A stretch of 64,000 bases of DNA, from the NCBI GenBank assembly GCA_020796225.1, contig CM036767.1, positions 14,164,927-14,228,926 of the forward strand, read 5' to 3'. This stretch comes from Arion vulgaris (taxonomy: Eukaryota; Mollusca; Gastropoda; Stylommatophora; Arionidae). Both the position numbers and the translations under genes were made by a program. Positions 54,500 to 64,000 of this stretch are shown here, one piece after another; the stretch's first letter is position 1; the number at the start of each line of letters is the position of its first letter. The notes below the pieces were generated by a model, which searched no databases, had not been told where the DNA came from, and saw only the letters and a list, made by a program, of their open reading frames with translations.

Positions 54500-55600
54500 T
54501 TCAACAATCTGTATGTGTGTGTTATGTGAGGGGAATATGTATATGTGATTGAGAAAGTGAGTGTGTTATGTGATGGAGTCTGTGTGTTTGATAGGGAGTG
54601 TGTTATGTGAGGGAGTCTGTGTGCTTGATAGGGAGTGTGTTATGTGAGGGAGTCTGTGTGCTTGATAGGGAGTGTGTTATGTGAGGGAGTCTGTGTGCTT
54701 GATATGGAGTCTATGTGCTTCATAGGGAGTGTGTTATGTGAGGGAGTCTGTATGCTTGATAGGGAGTGTGTTATGTGAGGGAGTCTGTGTGCTTGATAGG
54801 GATGTGTATGTGAGGGAGTCTGTGTGCTTGATAGGGAGTGTGTTATGTGAGGGAGTCTGTGTGCTTGATAGGGAGTGTGTTATGTGAGGGAGTATGTGTG
54901 CTTGATAGGGAGTGTGTTATGTGAGGGAGTCTGTGTGCTTGATAGGGAGTGTGTTGTGTGAGGGAGTCTGTGTGCTTGATAGGGAGTGTGTTATGTGATG
55001 GAGTCTGTGTGCTTGATATGAAGTGTGTTATGTGAGGGAGTCTGTGTGCTTGATATGAAGTGTGTTATGTGATCTTCTTCTTCTTCTTTGCGTTCATTCT
55101 TTACGACCAATGTTAATCACTCTTTGTGATAGGTTTGATCTTTGTCAAGAATGTGTATATGTTGCACATTGGTTTGGTAGGCCCTAAACGCATATACTTC
55201 TACACATTTAGGACACGTGCATCTGATTTCAGCCAACATCCTTAGTCTCCTCTTACGACATGCGTGGCAGGTAACAGTGGTTCTATTCTTTACACCCCAA
55301 ATTTGGGCCCGTAACCACTCTGACATGTTATGTGATGGAGTCTATGTGTTATGGGATGGAGTCTGTGTGCTTGATAGTGAGTGTGTTATGTGAGGGAGTC
55401 TGTGTGCTTGATAGGGAGTGTGTTATGTGAGGGAGTCTGTGTGTTATTTGATGGAGTCTGTGTGCTTGATAGGGAGTGTGTTATGTGAGGGAGTCTGTGT
55501 GCTTGATAGGGAGTGTGTTATGTGAGGGAGTCTGTGTGTTATGTGAGGGAGTCTGTGTGCTTGATAGGGAGTGTGTTCTGCTTGAAAGACAGTGTGCTCT
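54500..55600. repeat. 37-bp satellite array, interrupted by a SINE-A
   Basis: Unit TGTGTTATGTGAGGGAGTCT plus GTGTGCTTGATAGGGAG, roughly 22 copies on both sides of the insertion. Strongly G/T-biased on the plus strand. Confidence 0.93.
55073..55325 (-). mobile_element. SINE-A inserted in the 37-bp satellite
   Basis: From TCTTCTTCTTCTTTGCGTTC to CGTAACCACTCTGACA. Flanked by GTTATGTGAT on both sides, but that phrase belongs to the satellite, so the TSD is not independent proof. Confidence 0.85.
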
Positions 55601-55800
55601 GTGAGGGATGCACCTATTCTATTCCCATCCATCCCTTCCCACCTATTTTTAGTTAGGCTGTAGTCATTGCAATCTCATCTTCTCTTATTGTATTTACAAT
55701 TGTAAAAGAGGGTGGGGTGAATCCTTCTTGTTATTTCCTTTCAGTGTGTGTGTTTTAGTCATGTGGTGATCTGGATAATAATTTCTCATCATCTAACATG
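55601..55800. other. no recognisable feature
   Basis: Spacer between satellite and LINE fragment. Confidence 0.35.
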
Positions 55801-56040
55801 CCCTTGTCGGAACTAATAGCTGCTCAGACTCTCCCAACAGATGTCGAAGGATATACATACTGATGGTTCCAGTTGCTTACTGGCTAAACACACTCCCGCT
55901 CTGCCCTCAAGCATCCATCTCTTACTTGTACAACATATACTTCAAAGCAGCTGTTGGATTGATTTCACATCAATTTTAGTGTCCTCATCCAAGGATTTCT
56001 CATTATCATCTAACATGTCCTTGTCGGAACTCCGCACGCA
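55801..56040 (-). mobile_element. I-clade LINE fragment
   Basis: CCAACAGATGTCGAAGGATA and CATACTGATGGTTCCAGTTG match 62408-62450; GTCCTTGTCGGAACT is present twice (55803 and 56013), a local duplication. Confidence 0.65.
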
Positions 56041-56049
56041 TGACAGTAG

Positions 56050-56258
56050 CTATTTTTTTTTTCCCCGATCCAGAAGCAATTGAGCTTTTCGGCTCGGTCC
56101 ATGGACATTGCAACCCTTCGGTTCGGTGCCACGAACACCATAAATCTGGGGAATCTGTGGCTTTTTCTGCCATCCCGCAGAATTGAACCCGCACACACAG
56201 AGGGATAGTCACCCGTAGTCCAACGCGCTACGAACACGCTGGGCAGATGGGCAACAGT
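56050..56258 (-). mobile_element. SINE-t1 copy
   Basis: TTTTTTTTTCCCCGATCCAG, GGCTTTTTCTGCCATCCC, B box complement GAATTGAACCCG, CAACGCGCTACGAACACGC. Confidence 0.88.
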
Positions 56259-56383
56259 AGCTATAAATGCCTCCCTGTCCTGTGTGTGATGTCCAGCATC
56301 TGATACAGTCATACTCAACTTATCTATGATATCTTGCACCCATTTTCTCCTTGGTCATCTTCTACGTCTGCCCGATACTTATT

Positions 56384-56628
56384 CTTCTTCGAACGCTCCA
56401 AATCGACTACTCTTTGTGATTTGTATGTGATCTAAGCATAAGAGCGATTATACGGTGTGCCAGTTATGCGACTACAAGTAGGCCAGCACATCTGATTTCT
56501 GATATACTTTTATCTACTAGGTAGTTTCCCTAGACCCCTACATCAGTCACCTCTTTCGACATGCCTTATAGGTCACAGTGTTACTATTCTTTGCTCTCCT
56601 TGCGAGCCCCTGCAACACACAGCCGCTG
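56384..56628 (-). mobile_element. SINE-B copy
   Basis: CTTCTTCGAACGCTCCAAAT, AAGTAGGCCAGCACATCTGA, GCCCCTGCAACACACAG. Confidence 0.85.
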
Positions 56629-57180
56629 CTCACTGCGCTAATCATGATCAGATCCGGAGAATCATGTCTTTTTAAAATGTACAAAGTATTTCATTTTTCT
56701 TAGCTGTATTCTTTATCAACAATTTCTCATCAATTTTAAACTGCTGCAGTATGGAAATATCTGTTCACTTTTCTGTTCATCATATTCTGATCTGTAGCAC
56801 TTACATTCAAAAACATTCATTGATTTTTCAAATGTTTAATAAATAATCCCTGCCTCACAGCCATGTCTATTGGGAAAAATACATGCTCTTAAAAATCTAA
56901 GTCCCTCTCATTACTCCTGAATAATTCCCAGTGATATTGAGCTTAGGTTGCGTGTGAGTGAGCTAACCATAAACAAATTGGAATCTGTGTGTTTGTTGTT
57001 GACTTGAGATCTGGTTGCAGGAAAGTAATCAGAAATGTGTAAATAACTGCAAGTTTGGGGGAAACTGATCTCATCTCTACATGACAGAAGTGTTTGATAG
57101 TAATCTGTGAGGGAGATTATCATGTTTTAACAGTATGTGAGCCCTTATACTCATCATCATCAGGTGCCGGCTGGCATATG
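56629..57180. other. AT-rich spacer
   Basis: No coding exon, RNA gene or recognised repeat. Confidence 0.4.
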
Positions 57181-57184
57181 CGAT

Positions 57185-57532
57185 CATAATAATAATAATT
57201 CCTCTCGTTCCGTTATACGTTACATAGGGCCTGTAAGCAATTTCTTCATACCGCTCTATCCTGGGAATCTCCTCCATGGAACTGAGACCAAAATTTCTTG
57301 CCTCTCTCAGCAAAGTTCGTTTCTGGGTCTCCTTAGGTAGTCCTTTATTTCTTGAACCCTTTGCATTCCACTTCAATGCCTGCTTTGATATTCGTTGATC
57401 ATTTCTTCTCAAGGTGTGTCCAACATATCTCCATCTTCTCTTTGTTATAGCAGTTGTTACTAGGGGTTGACCAGACATTTCTCTGATTTCATCACTTCTC
57501 CTGAATTTGATTTCCACATGGATTTCCACAAA
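57185..57532 (-). mobile_element. LINE-D 3' end
   Basis: ATAATAATAATTCCTCTCGT at the start; minus strand [60 protein letters not shown]. Open over about 130 codons but 5' truncated. Confidence 0.88.
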
Positions 57533-57534
57533 TC

Positions 57535-57935
57535 TCTGGTGTTTGTTATCATCTCAGATGTTGACGCGCTTCTATGCCATGAAGTCAGACTATCCAAAAT
57601 TTTCTCTCTCTGTCTTCCTCAGTCTCGTTTCCCCTCGATTTTACCGGTTGTTACAATGTGTTCTAAACCTTTCTTTCTCATTACATGCCCAAAAAATGAT
57701 GACTGCCTCTTTCTTATGTTGATGATACGCTTTCTCTGTGTCTTGTCCTCATTCAACACCTCCACATTAGTCACTTTAGCAGTCCATGGGATTCTCATCA
57801 TTCTTCTGTAAAACCACATCTCTGTGGCCCTCAGAGATTTTTGATCTGTTTGTTTATTGTCCATGACTCGCATCCGTATGTCAGTATTGGTTCTATGTAG
57901 CGCTGTATAACTCTCATTCTGATATCAATTGACAA
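57535..57935 (-). mobile_element. RTE-like LINE C-terminal fragment
   Basis: Minus strand SLRATEMWFYRRMMRIPWTA, VTNVEVLNEDKTQRK, IRKRQSSFFGHVMRKKGLEH, IVTTGKIEGKRD: a very common non-LTR C-terminal block. Confidence 0.88.
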
Positions 57936-57990
57936 TAAGTTGTTACATACAATGCTTCTCCTTTTCTGCCTTTATACTAGCAGTTGATGA

Positions 57991-58071
57991 AGAAGGAAAG
58001 ATGCCCTTCCTATTCACTGACTTAGGTCAAGAACACTGGTTCCTTCAGTGGGACTTAATGCTAGGAGTAAG
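57991..58071 (+). other. candidate coding exon
   Basis: Good pyrimidine tract and acceptor (CTGCCTTTATACTAGCAG), then DEEGKMPFLFTDLGQEHWFL QWDLMLG and a possible donor GGA|GTAAGC. It is phase 1 at the start and phase 0 at the end. No family recognised. It could belong to the gene starting at 48370 or be chance. Confidence 0.25.
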
Positions 58072-58149
58072 CAAGACTTCTTGTTGCCTCTCATTTTTAT
58101 CTTACTCAATGGAACTGACAGCTTGGAATGAGGCAGGTCTGATAGTCGA

Positions 58150-58405
58150 AAGTGTGTTGCTGGGGTTCGCAAGAGGAGCAAAGAATAACAACACTGTGAC
58201 CTACAAGACATGTCGTAAGAGGTGACTGAGGTAGAGACTTAGAGAAGCTATGCCAGTAAATAAAAAGCTTTGCAGAAATCACATATGCTGGTCTACTTGT
58301 AGGCGCGTTAACTGGCACAACACATAATCGCTCTTAAGCTCACATAGAAATCACAAAGAGCGGTTTAATAAGTGGTCGATATGGAGCGTTAGAAGAAGAA
58401 GGTCT
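58150..58405 (+). mobile_element. SINE-B copy
   Basis: GTTGCTGGGGTTCGCAAGAG, AAGACATGTCGTAAGAGGTG, GTCTACTTGTAGGCGCGTTA, tail GGAGCGTTAGAAGAAGAAG. Confidence 0.85.
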
Positions 58406-58599
58406 GATAGCCTCCCTATGACCAATCATATGATACCATGCTACAGTAGAACTCCAGATGTGTTTTTTTAATGGGGGGATTTTATGTTTGTACAATTCTA
58501 CATCCCATTCCTCATTGTGAGGGGTCGTTGCACCATGTTATGCGCCTTGCGCCTGGTGCATCCGTTTTCTGCAAGCATTTGTTTCGGGTTAGCATTCCC

Positions 58600-58712
58600 T
58601 AGCAGACACATGCATCCAATTTCAGCCAAACCTCCTTAGTCGCCTCTACGAAGGTAACAGTGGTTCTATTCTTTACACCCCAAATTTGGGCCCTCGTAAC
58701 CACTCGGGCGGC
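58600..58712 (-). mobile_element. SINE-A head fragment
   Basis: ACATGCATCCAATTTCAGCC, AACAGTGGTTCTATTCTTTA, CGTAACCACTCGGGCG. Confidence 0.8.
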
Positions 58713-58714
58713 CT

Positions 58715-59385
58715 CTTGTATAAACTTCATTGTCTTTTGTAGCTCACACAGATCTGTGTTGTTTTCTGTCAAATGTTGTTTCGTGTGTCCTTTTTGGTAA
58801 TATGCACACTCTTACCGAAATTCAGATGTGTCTGTCCCATAGGGCCTAACGGGAGGAGGGGCGATGAACTCACATTCTCAGTGCAAACCACACAGATCAC
58901 AAAGATTGATTAACTTGGTTGATAAGAAAGAAAAAAAACAGCAAACTATGTCTGCTTTTCATTCTTATCAGTAACCAGCCTATACAAATGTATGACCTCT
59001 TGGACAATATTCCCTGACATTATTGGCAGCGGCTGGCTCTTCCACCATTTACTTCTTCCTTTCGTTCGCTTGAAATATTGTCTATATATTCAGTGTTGTC
59101 TCTTGTATAAACTTCACTGTCTTTTGTAGCTCACACAGAGGTCCATGTAGTTTTCTGTTGAATGTTGTTTCGCTAGGCCAGTGAGTTTGCCTCAGTGTAT
59201 CATATTTGGAGCAGTCTTGATGTGCTCTGCAGTCTGATGTGCCCGTCCACATGTACACATGGCTGAATTGCCAATCTTGAATTTTGTATACATGTGACTG
59301 AGGAGTCGATTATGTCCTGTTCTAAGGCACAGAATGACAACTTGTTCCAATCTGCTCATATTATAATAATTGTCTTGTGTTGGTA
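58715..59385 (-). mobile_element. I-clade LINE C-terminal fragments
   Basis: 59192-59395 on the minus strand: RLEQVVILCLRTGHNRLLSH, MYTKFKIGNSAMCTCGRAHQ, TAEHI (Cys/His C-terminal motif). CTTCATTGTCTTTTGTAGCT-type phrases at 58726 and 59110 show two overlapping copies. Confidence 0.7.
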
Positions 59386-59665
59386 TTTGTGGCATTTACT
59401 TCTTTATAGAAGTGCTGGGGTGATCTTGTGTGTGCTTGTTCCAAGGCACTTTGTTAGCTTTAATTCATTTTCTTAAGATGGTTCTTGATGTCATCGCTCC
59501 ATCTTTTGCGCAGTATTATTCTTGTTCTGTACTAATTATACTTTTTCAGTGTGTCTCTCTGTGGTAGTTGATACCAGAACATTCTTGTCAGGTGTCTAAA
59601 GCATTTCATTTATGGTTCTTTTATGAATTGCATAACTGGTTTCACATCCCAGTAGTCCATGAGGG
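59386..59665 (-). mobile_element. LINE-M 3' end
   Basis: TTTACTTCTTTATAGAAGTG, CGCTCCATCTTTTGCG, TCAGGTGTCTAAAGCATTTC. Confidence 0.65.
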
Positions 59666-59789
59666 CTAACAACCCAAATCTTTTAAAAAAAAGTGGTTCT
59701 GTTACAGAAACTTATTCTGAAACGTCATTTATAAAAATAAATTACAGTTGTCAGCCCTCACCCAACCCCCAATAGCCTGCTGAAAAAAT

Positions 59790-60040
59790 ATTGTTCTAGT
59801 GGCCTAGCGGTTGTGAGTTCAATCACAACCCAAGAGTACCTATTTGAAACTCCGCAGCGGGTAGTTTGGAAGCAAATTTGTTTTCATGGATTTTTACGAA
59901 TGGTAAAGATAGACCTCACCATTCAGAAAGCAATGGCAAACTGCTGAACGTATAAGTAGTGCCTAGAAAATCAACAACTCGTTTACTGTGGTTAATGGAG
60001 ACGTGCTGTAAAAAGATATGCCACAATTTTTATTTTCATT
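59790..60040 (+). mobile_element. SINE-t4 copy
   Basis: TAGTGGCCTAGCGGTTGTG and GAGTTCAATCAC head, then GTAGTTTGGAAGCAAATTTG and CTGAACGTATAAGTAGTGCC, ending GATATGCCACAATTTTTAT. Confidence 0.65.
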
Positions 60041-60465
60041 TCATTTGAAATCAATGTTACCACTGCCTACCCTGCCTAGATACAGTTTTAGTTGTATTTT
60101 GTTTGACATTAATATTATGAAACCTCAATCATCCTCAGATTTATTTACATCTGCGATACTACACATGTCCTGATGAGCAGAGATGGATCGTAGAGTCCTC
60201 TTCATTGTGCCCATTTACTCATTCGACTCTTTCTCAGTCTCATGTTTTTCAACAATGATAACTACTATGTTTATTTTGATAGCCTCAGGGACTGTTATGA
60301 AGGTCAGTCAAAGATAATAATGTATCATATCCTAGTTGCACTAGTTTTATGCTGTTGTAATGGCCCATAATTTAGAAAGATGTATTCCCAGTTTTTTGGG
60401 CTGTTTAAGCAGTCTGCAACATAGAAAGATGTGAAAATATTTTCACCATCTACTAAATTACATCC
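60041..60465. other. no recognisable feature
   Basis: AT-rich spacer; a short GTCAGT-type donor near 60305 has no convincing exon before it. Confidence 0.4.
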
Positions 60466-60467
60466 TG

Positions 60468-60720
60468 TACCCTCCCAAGTGGTTACCGGGCCCAAATTTG
60501 GGGTGTAAAGAATAGAACTACTGTTACCTGCCACTCATGTCGTAAGAGGCGACTAAGGAGGTTTCACTGAAATCAGATGCACATGTCCTAAACATGTAGA
60601 AGTCTATGCGTTTAGGGGCCTACCAAACCAATGTGCAACGATATATGTTCTTGGCAAAGATCAAACATATCACAAAGAGTGATTAAAATTGGTCGTAAAG
60701 AACAACGCAAAAAGAAGGAG
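60468..60720 (+). mobile_element. SINE-A copy, near full length
   Basis: CCCAAGTGGTTACCGGGCCC, GTCGTAAGAGGCGACTAAGG, GTGCAACGATATATGTTCTT, tail AACAACGCAAAAAGAAGGAG. Confidence 0.88.
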
Positions 60721-61215
60721 ACATCCTGGACCCTCGTCGGTACTACAGTTTTCGTGCACTGCCGCTGAGATCTTCCTGTGTAAGGAAGAGATAGCAGCAC
60801 ACATGGTTACTCACCGAAGTGCAATGGTGATAGTCCTCCTTCTTTTTCTGCGATCAACTTTTGCTATGCGACTACTCCGGTATGTGTCATAAACAGGGCG
60901 GTGCACTTGAGGTCTTCACCGGTTCCCCATATTTGATCTTGTAGTGTTGTTTCTGTTGGCCAGATCTCCAATCTCTCACTACTCAGACTAGGCAGTCTTG
61001 CAGGATGTGCTCTTGGAACTACTTTGGTGCTCCACAGGTGCAGGCTGCTGAGTCCCTGAGACCCATTCTGTGGAGGTGTGCTCTGAGACTGCAGTGTCCT
61101 GTTCTAAGTCTAAAGACTGTGGTCTGTGCTTTTCTGTTTAGTGTATTTATACTGTCGTGCTCTGGGTTGTATCCTCCATTTGGTGATAGTCCAATTAATC
61201 AACAGAAAGATGTAT
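60721..61215 (-). mobile_element. LINE remnants (zinc-finger end and I-clade end)
   Basis: 60735-60835 is the same block as 31270-31350 (TGAGATCTTCCTGTGTAAGG, CACACATGGTTACTCACC). 60985-61080 shares GGCAGTCTTGCAGGATGTGC with 34080. Confidence 0.55.
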
Positions 61216-61254
61216 TCTCAGTGCTTGAGGTATTTTAACAGTCAGTAACACATT

Positions 61255-61605
61255 AAGATTACGAACGAGGAACTCAGAAAAAGAACTAAGCAGATACCAG
61301 TGGAGAAAGAGCAAAGGAAGAGACGCTGACGATGGATAGGACATACATTGAGAAGACCGACCCGAAGCATTGCAAGACAGGCACTGCTTTGGACCCGCCG
61401 GGAAAGAGGAGTAGGGGAAGGCCTAGACAGACATGGAGAAGAGAGCTGGAGGCTGATATTAAAAGGATAGGCAAAACTTGGAAAGAAATGGAAGGGATGG
61501 CAGGAGATAAGGAAGAGCTGGAAGAAGTTTGTTGAAGACCTGTGCTCCATTGGGAGTTGAAAGGTGAAGAAGAAGAACACATTAAGATTAATGTTGCAAA
61601 AAGGA
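61255..61605 (+). mobile_element. LINE-J 3' end
   Basis: [79 protein letters not shown], then GTGCTCCATTGGGAGTTGAA and GAAGAAGAAGAAC. Confidence 0.88.
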
Positions 61606-61705
61606 AAGTAATTAGGAATTTTTTTAATCAGCAAACCCAATTATGTTACAAAATGAAAGCATACAGGAAGTTCTGGATTTTTGTATACCTGGGAAGTACA
61701 GTTTA

Positions 61706-61962
61706 AAACGGTTTAAAAGCCAAAGGATTTACTTCATTGCACAGGGTTTTACCCCATACGGCTCGGTCCCTGTCCGCAGAAATGGCATGCCACCTGCCGA
61801 GAGTATTGCACAAAGCACGAACTCCATAGCTCCAGCAACAATCCTAGGAGTCTCTGGAAAAACTGCACTCGTGAACAGAATGCCACGGTCCGGGCTCGAA
61901 CCCACGACCTTCGACTCACAAGGCAAAGGGCTTAACCCACTTAGCCACAGAGACCCCCATAC
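61706..61962 (-). mobile_element. SINE-t2, best copy
   Basis: Reverse orientation: GCCAAAGGATTTACTTCATT, CCCCATACGGCTCGGTCCCT, B box complement GGGCTCGAACCCACG, A box complement CTTAACCCACTTAGCCACAG. Confidence 0.88.
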
Positions 61963-62059
61963 AGTATTTGCAGGATGGTGATTAAGAAAAGGACATAATT
62001 TGAAAGTTCAAGTAAGCTAGTCAAACTGTCGTCATGCTCAACAAAATCTGATAAATCAA

Positions 62060-62260
62060 AGGATTGAATCTTAAAATAAAATATTTAAATATTTAAAAGC
62101 AGTTTCCTGTGAGTGCTATTATATGGTAGTGAGTGCTGGAAAATGACCCAAAACATCATACACGAGCTGGAGACATTTCAAAATAAATTGCATTTATTGA
62201 AGGAAAGTCAATAACGTTACATAGAAAATATTGGATGTATTAAGCTCATGGTCTAACAGA
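62060..62260 (+). mobile_element. degenerate LINE-D-like coding remnant
   Basis: GKMTQNIIHELETFQNK resembles the WKMTKDIESKLNAFENRC block of LINE-D at 44890. Confidence 0.5.
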
Positions 62261-62344
62261 AAATCAACAACATAAGTTTTTAACAACACTAGCAATATAA
62301 CTTTGTGGAGGATATGTGAGACACTGTCAGTTGGCACAGAACAT

Positions 62345-62790
62345 GAGTGAGTTATTGGTTACTGATGTCATAGCACTCCGGGCAGACTAATAGCTCCTCA
62401 GTCTCCCCCAACAGATGTCGAAGGATATGCATACTGATGGTTCCAGTGGCTTACTGATTAAACACACTCCCTGCTCTGCCCCTCAAGCATCCAGCTTTAC
62501 TTGTACAATGTGTAATTCCAAACAGCTTAAATCGCTGGATAGAATCAACCTCAATTTTAGTGTCCTTATGCAACAGTAGGTCACCAAGAGACAAGAACAA
62601 CCCACTTATCCATCCACAACACCCCAACTATCAATGAAAGCATGTCTGCTTTCTTGTTGCCACGAACACCTGCATGTCCAGGACAGTAGACCAACATGAG
62701 TCTGGGGGTTGGACACCTCTATAGATGACATCCACTCATACCTCAACCTGCCATTCAGGATCTTCTGAAGCATCGTTTGTGTAAATATGA
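62345..62790 (-). mobile_element. I-clade LINE fragment
   Basis: Matches 1676-2010. The minus strand near 62640-62700 reads LVYCPGHAGVRGNKKADML, the last RNase H motif. Confidence 0.75.
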
Positions 62791-63078
62791 AGTATCAGAA
62801 AGACATTAGGTCCCCCCAATTGTTTGCTGTTTAGTTACCCATCCTCTCCCCATACCACACAAATTTGATCTGTCCACAATTTGAAAAATTACAAGTCAAG
62901 AACTAAGATGGGCAGGACAACACAGTTCTGTGTTCAAATATTCTCAGGGAATTAAAACAGTTGGTCTTTTCAGTCAAAATTTGTAGGAAAATTTGGAATC
63001 TTTCTCTGAATAGAAACTTAACATTATGTCTACTGACAGAACCATATACCAACCAAAAACCACTAACAAAAATGGGAT
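62791..63078. other. no recognisable feature
   Basis: Spacer without exon or repeat recognised. Confidence 0.35.
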
Positions 63079-63308
63079 CGTAGATAGTGAGCTGATAGCA
63101 GTTGGACTACAGGAAGCCCTGAACCTTTACTTGGGAATCTAAATTACAAGTATTTCTGAAGCCGGAGTAAGGCTCGCCAAATGGCGAGGACGCTAGTGGT
63201 AAGGAAAGCAATCCTTACCGCAAAATGAGCCAGCGGCGCAATATTAGGCACCATTGGCTATTACATGAATTCATAGCAGCAAATGAAATAAGAAAAAAGG
63301 CACCATGA
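63079..63308 (+). mobile_element. SINE-t5 and SINE-Q fragments
   Basis: 63080-63165: CAGTTGGACTACAGGAAGCC and GGGAATCTAAATTACAAGTA (SINE-t5). 63165-63308: CTCGCCAAATGGCGAGGACG, AAGGAAAGCAATCCTTACCG, GAATTCATAGCAGC (SINE-Q). Confidence 0.55.
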
Positions 63309-63820
63309 TCGCCTGAGTGGTTACCGGGCCCAAATTTGGGGTGTAAAGAATAGAACCACTGTTACCTGCCATGCATGTCGTAAGAGGCGACTAAGGAGGT
63401 TTAGGCTGAAATCGGATGCATGTGTCCTAAACTTGTAGAAATTATGCGTTTAGGGGCCTACAAACCAATGTGCAACGTATACACGTTCTTGGCAAAGATC
63501 AAATATATCACAAAGTGATTCTTCTTCTTCTTTGCGTCGTTCTTTACGACCAATTTTAATCACTCTTTGTGATATGTTTGATCTTTGCCAAGAACGTGTA
63601 TACGTTGCACATTGGTTTGGTAGGCCCCTAAACGCATAGACTTCTACACGTTTAGGACATGTGCATCCGATTTCAGCCAAACCTCCTTAGTCGCCTTACG
63701 ACATGCTTGGCAGGTAACAGTGGTTCTATTCTTTACACCCCAAATTTGGGCCCCGTAACCACTTGGGCGACAAAGTGATTAAAATTGGTCGTAAAGAACG
63801 AACGCAAAGAAGAAGAAGAA
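63309..63820 (+). mobile_element. SINE-A containing a second, inverted SINE-A
   Basis: Outer element 63309-63520 plus 63781-63820, bounded by the direct repeat AAGGCACCATGA (63297-63308 and 63820-63831). When the inner element is removed it reads as one complete SINE-A ending GAAGAAGAAGAA. Confidence 0.92.
63521..63769 (-). mobile_element. inner SINE-A with 11-bp TSD
   Basis: 249 bp in reverse, CTTCTTCTTCTTTGCGTCGT to AACCACTTGGGCG. Perfect duplication ACAAAGTGATT at 63510-63520 and 63770-63780, which is the body of the outer SINE-A. Confidence 0.93.
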
Positions 63821-63852
63821 AGGCACCATGACTATGCCTGAATTCATAGCGA

Positions 63853-64000
63853 GCTAGTGTTCTTCATATTCGAACACTGCATATTGACCATTTGTTAACC
63901 ACTCTATGTGATCTGAGCCTAAGAGCGATTGTATGTTGTGCCAGTTATGAGCCTACAATTAGGCTAGCACATCCAATTTCTGCGATGCTTTTTATTTACT
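63853..64000 (-). mobile_element. SINE-B, cut by the window end
   Basis: TTCTTCATATTCGAACACTG, ATCTGAGCCTAAGAGCGATT, TTTCTGCGATGCTTTTTATT. Confidence 0.85.

Overview
This is metazoan nuclear DNA: GT-AG split genes, very repeat-rich, AT-rich introns. Dense RTE-like and I-clade LINE debris, a Penelope-like element with a GIY-YIG domain, hAT and pogo transposons and several tRNA-like SINE families suggest an invertebrate, perhaps a lophotrochozoan such as a mollusc; that placement is weak. Only one host gene can be named with confidence.

Layout. 1-2200: LINE debris. 2205-9004 (+): a three-exon gene for a small secreted cysteine-rich protein; its introns carry a LINE tail, a possible extra coding exon (3938-4369) and a 2-kb minisatellite (6600-8668). 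9400-20130: retroelement remains, including an I-clade LINE with RNase H (13045-14330) and a Penelope-like element whose 5' part is inverted and whose 3' part was hit by a hAT transposon that itself holds a LINE fragment. 20225-38866 (+): the complete DNAAF5/HEATR2 gene, 12 exons, 835 codons, with introns full of SINEs, LINE tails, a deleted pogo element and a 467-bp direct duplication flanking exon 8. 38867-48300: satellites (33 bp, 87 bp) and LINEs, with the best RTE-like copy at 43570-45306. 48370-48591 (+): probable first exon of a membrane protein gene whose remaining exons are not securely found. 48600-64000: LINE and SINE mosaic, a 37-bp satellite, a hAT MITE with 8-bp target duplications, and a SINE nested inside another SINE.

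Repeat family names used below are local. SINE-A and SINE-B share a 5' head (CGCCCGnGTGGTT.. and GCATGTCGTAAGAGGCGACT) but have different bodies; both end in (GAA)n. SINE-Q also ends in (GAA)n. SINE-t1 to t6 have tRNA-like A/B boxes. LINE-C (protein end [13 protein letters not shown] tail), LINE-D ([17 protein letters not shown] tail), LINE-I (KKQQIKWFG), LINE-J (GRPRQTWRRELEAD) and LINE-M are mostly 5'-truncated RTE-like ends; LINE-E is an I-clade element with RNase H. For SINEs and LINEs the strand is that of the element's own 5' to 3' direction.

DNAAF5 is a cytosolic HEAT-repeat factor for axonemal dynein pre-assembly. Nothing in the sequence links it functionally to the secreted-protein gene or to the membrane-protein exon. 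No functional tRNA, rRNA, CRISPR array or operon was seen.
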